From: 13-2-20CM-68-14 sp036378475 | GTDB taxonomy: Bacteria; Actinomycetota; Thermoleophilia; Gaiellales; Gaiellaceae | Assembly: GCA_036378475.1 (NCBI GenBank) | Contig: DASUWJ010000007.1 | Span: forward strand, 1-16,270 | Direction of reading: 5' to 3' | Length of the DNA stretch: 16,270 nt | Shown: positions 14,412 to 16,270 of the stretch, in pieces | Position numbering within the stretch: position 1 is the first letter of the stretch | How the letters are laid out: each line of letters opens with the position of its first letter | Position numbers and translations under genes: made by a program | The notes under the pieces: model-generated | Database searches by the model: none | Seen by the model: the letters and a program-made list of their open reading frames with translations, nothing else | What the model was told of the DNA's origin: nothing

Positions 14412-15515
14412 GTGATTGAGCAGCGCTTCGGCGAGAGCGCGCCGTGGTCGGTCGGCGTGGAGGAGGAGGTGATGATCCTCGACGCCGAGACCCTGTTGCT
14501 CTCTCCCTCTGTCGAGCTCCTGCTCTCGGAGTCCGAACACCTCGGCCTGCCGGGTCGGCTGAAGACGGAACTCTTCGCCTCGGTCGTCGAGCTGAACACC
14601 GAGATCTGCGACTCGGTGGCCGAGGCGGGCCTGGCGGTCGAGGCTCTGCGCGCGGGCGCGAACCGCGCCGCGAGGGCGAACGGGCTGCGGATCGCCGCCG
14701 GCGGCTCGCATCCGATCAGCCCGCCCGAGCAGGAGCCGATCGCCGCCGATCCTCGCTACCTCGAGTTCGTCGAGTACGCTGGCATCTCGGCCCGGCGCCA
14801 GGGCGTCAGCGGCATCCACGTCCACATCGGGATGCCGAGCGCCGAGGCCTGCTACCGCGCGCTCGAAAACGTCTTGCCCTGGCTCCCGCTCGTGCTCGCC
14901 CTGTCGGCCAACTCGCCCTACCTCTCGGGCGCCGAGAGCGGCCATCTGTCGGTTCGGGCCCAGGTGCTCGCGGAGCTGCCGCGCGCGGGCGCGCCGCCGC
15001 CGTTTCGCTCCTACTCGGACTGGGAGCGGTTCGTCGAGCGCTACGTCGGGCTCTCGCTCGCCGATGGCTACACCCGCTTTTGGTGGGACATCCGCCCGCA
15101 TCCGGCCTTCGGCACGCTCGAGATCCGGATGCCCGACCAGCCGACCTCCTCCCGGCTGACGGTCGCGCTGACCGCCCTCTTGCAGGCGCTCTGCGCCGCG
15201 GCGGTCGAACGGGACCCCCGCAGCGATCCGGCCGCCCGCGGCGACTACGCGCAGAACCGCTGGGCGGCGCTGCACTCGGGCCCGCACGCCCGGCTCATCC
15301 ATCCCGAGGGCGACCGGCTCGTCTCGGTCCCCGAGCTGACGGCCGAGTTGATCGAGCTGATCGCCCCGGCCGCGGAGCGCTTCGGCACGCTCGATCTTCT
15401 GGCGGCCATCGATCCCACGCACTGCGAGGCCGAGCGCCAGCTCGAGCTCGGACGCGCTTCCGGACTCGAGGCCCTCTGCGCGGATCTCGTCGAACGGACG
15501 CTAAGCTCGGAGTGA
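14412..15515 (+). CDS. ybdK: YbdK/GCS2-family carboxylate-amine ligase (glutamate-cysteine ligase-like)
   Basis: A 367-residue ATP-grasp-like GCS2 family protein that should form a gamma-glutamyl-type amide from a carboxylate and an amine with ATP; E. coli YbdK has weak glutamate-cysteine ligase activity. Visible family blocks are VGVEEEVMILD with the acidic EEE at 17-19, TELFASVVELNTEICDS (52-68), AAGGSHPI (95-102), GIHVHIGM (134-141), and WWDIRPHPAFGTLEIRMPDQPT. GTG at 14412 has no SD. An ATG at codon 21 has a strong GGAGGAGGAGG before it but would delete the EEE, so it is rejected. The TGA overlaps the next ATG as TGATG. It could contribute to thiol or other amide synthesis; the substrate is not determinable here. 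Confidence 0.88.
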   Translation: MIEQRFGESAPWSVGVEEEVMILDAETLLLSPSVELLLSESEHLGLPGRLKTELFASVVELNTEICDSVAEAGLAVEALRAGANRAARANGLRIAAGGSHPISPPEQEPIAADPRYLEFVEYAGISARRQGVSGIHVHIGMPSAEACYRALENVLPWLPLVLALSANSPYLSGAESGHLSVRAQVLAELPRAGAPPPFRSYSDWERFVERYVGLSLADGYTRFWWDIRPHPAFGTLEIRMPDQPTSSRLTVALTALLQALCAAAVERDPRSDPAARGDYAQNRWAALHSGPHARLIHPEGDRLVSVPELTAELIELIAPAAERFGTLDLLAAIDPTHCEAERQLELGRASGLEALCADLVERTLSSE

Positions 15516-15733
15516 TGGCGCTTCGCAGCGAAACGCTCGAGCTCACTGGCATCCGCTGCGAGCGCTGCGTCCAGCGGCTCGCGGCCGCGCTCAGCGGGCA
15601 CGAGGGCCTCGAGGCCGCAAACGCGAACCTGCTCGGCCAGGTGCTCCTGCGCTGGGACGAGGAGCGGACCGATCTCGACTCGCTCCTCGCAGCGCTGGCC
15701 CGGGCGGGCTTCCGCCCGGCCCGGTCCGCCTAG
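15515..15733 (+). CDS. Small heavy-metal-associated (HMA-like) CxxC protein
   Basis: A 72-residue protein with the beta-alpha-beta-beta-alpha-beta look of copper chaperones: SETLELTGIRCERCVQRLAAALSG (CxxC in GIRCERC), then VLLRWDEE, then DLDSLLAALARAGF, which matches the classic last helix. The usual methionine of GMxCxxC is isoleucine here. It would bind a soft metal ion such as Cu(I) in the cytoplasm. The ATG at 15515 shares its A with the ybdK TGA (TGATG). GGAG ends only 2 nt before the ATG, so expression probably depends on coupling to ybdK. Its TAG (15731-15733) overlaps the stop of the convergent gene. Confidence 0.82.
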   Translation: MALRSETLELTGIRCERCVQRLAAALSGHEGLEAANANLLGQVLLRWDEERTDLDSLLAALARAGFRPARSA

Positions 15734-16194
15734 GGCTTGCTTTTCGCCCGGTCGCCGAGCAGGCCGGGTGAGGAGCCGAGCTCGTCCCGGCTGGGGCGGA
15801 GGCCCCCGCCGCGGATCCGCGCGCGTTCCTGGTCGGCGGTCTCACGGCCGGCCCGAAAGGCGTCTTGGTCGGCGCTTCGCGCCGGGTCGTCGGGGGCGAC
15901 GTTCCCCTCGCCCTCGGTCGCGGGCGCGGCCTCTGCCTCCGCCAGGCCGTAGTGCTCGGCGACCGCCTGCCTGTCGAGCGAGTCCCCGTCCAGCTTGGGC
16001 GAGCTGTCGACGATCTCCTTCGAGACACTCAGACGCACGAGCCGCTCGGAGTCGTCCGCGTGCGCGAACGTCTCGGGAACCGCGTACTTGCTCTTGCGCA
16101 GGCTGCCGTGCTCGACGATCAGGTACCCGCCCTGCACCTCGACCACCTGGCCGTACCTGCAGTCGTCGCTCGTAACGACCTCGAAGCCTTTCAT
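15730..16194 (-). CDS. PRC-barrel/DUF2171-like protein with disordered acidic/basic tail
   Basis: A 154-residue protein. Residues 1-90 are beta-rich and resemble PRC-barrel or DUF2171 proteins: GFEVVTSDDCRYGQVVEV, YLIVEHGSLRKSKYAVP, and a conserved-looking VRLSVSKEIVDSSPKL followed by AEHYGL. The rest (about 90-154) is Glu, Ala, Asp and Arg rich, probably disordered. Such small proteins are common in stress-related settings of high-GC soil bacteria; the exact role is unknown. ATG at 16194 is preferred, with AGGA 8 nt upstream; TTG at 16197 is the longer alternative. Convergent with the CxxC protein gene: the TAG here (15732-15730) lies on the other strand of the same CTAG as its neighbour's TAG. 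Confidence 0.75.
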   Translation of the reverse strand: MKGFEVVTSDDCRYGQVVEVQGGYLIVEHGSLRKSKYAVPETFAHADDSERLVRLSVSKEIVDSSPKLDGDSLDRQAVAEHYGLAEAEAAPATEGEGNVAPDDPARSADQDAFRAGRETADQERARIRGGGLRPSRDELGSSPGLLGDRAKSKP

Positions 16195-16222
16195 CAACCC
16201 CGTCCTTTCGTTCGTTGCGTCA

Positions 16223-16234
16223 GCTCGTGCCTAC
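16223..16234 (-). repeat. 12-mer GTAGGCACGAGC, copy 2 (leader of PRC-barrel-like gene)
   Basis: Identical to the minus-strand 12-mer at 11569-11580. It lies about 29 nt before the ATG at 16194, and its first four bases (GTAG) overlap the candidate -10 GGGTAG. Confidence 0.4.
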
Positions 16235-16256
16235 CCGGATCGCCCGCTGCTGTAAC
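16231..16256 (-). promoter_or_regulatory. Possible SigB/SigF-type stress promoter for the PRC-barrel-like gene
   Basis: On the minus strand GTTA (16256-16253), a 16-nt spacer, then GGGTAG (16236-16231). This is close to the actinobacterial SigB/SigF consensus GTTT-N15-17-GGGTAT. The -10 ends 36 nt before the ATG. The match is imperfect at one base in each box. Confidence 0.4.
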
Positions 16257-16270
16257 GGGAATGCGGGGCC

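Noticed and set aside
14472..14474. ATG at codon 21 of ybdK with a strong SD-like GGAGGAGGAGG
   Set aside because: Those bases encode the conserved EEE of the active site; starting there would remove it.

Overview
The window is very GC-rich, densely packed DNA, probably from an actinobacterium. A Thermoleophilia/Solirubrobacterales-like source is my guess from the gene mix and base composition; no rRNA or other marker gene is present to prove it. Coding regions were taken from family motifs, stop/start overlaps and Shine-Dalgarno (SD) spacing. The many long antisense frames are GC artefacts.

Left part (1-11528, minus strand, read right to left): six genes packed head to tail, probably one long transcript. 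They are a PoxB-like thiamine-diphosphate enzyme, an enolase-superfamily (mandelate racemase type) dehydratase-like protein, a very large FAD plus Fe-S oxidoreductase of the GlcD/YdiJ type, a glycogen-debranching-type glucosidase, a molybdenum/tungsten formate dehydrogenase catalytic subunit, and the start of its Fe-S beta subunit, cut by the window edge. Junctions are GTGA, TGATG, a 10-nt gap, a 32-nt gap and ATGA. The formate dehydrogenase is a selenoprotein: an in-frame TGA at 2921-2923 lies where the family has selenocysteine, and a perfect SECIS-like hairpin follows it. The set looks like oxidation of sugar-derived acids, pyruvate, 2-hydroxyacids and formate, feeding electrons to the respiratory chain; that is inference.

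Middle part (11712-12912, minus strand): a three-gene cobalt-type nitrile hydratase set. The beta subunit is split into separate N-half and C-half genes (ATGA overlap), as in thiocyanate hydrolase and toyocamycin nitrile hydratase. The alpha subunit appears to start at CTG, overlapping the previous stop as CTGA, because no ATG, GTG or TTG is available in frame for the conserved N-terminus.

Right part: a compact divergent control region (12913-13030) holds two GCTTAAC direct repeats placed symmetrically between the divergent starts, a perfect 16-bp palindrome, and -10-like hexamers 7 nt from both start codons, suggesting leaderless transcripts. On the plus strand follow an HtrA-type membrane-anchored serine protease, a run of three strong hairpins, a YbdK/GCS2-type carboxylate-amine ligase coupled by TGATG to a small CxxC metal-binding protein, and finally, convergent on the minus strand, a PRC-barrel/DUF2171-like protein whose stop codon shares a CTAG with that of its neighbour. 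No rRNA, tRNA, transposon or CRISPR array was seen.
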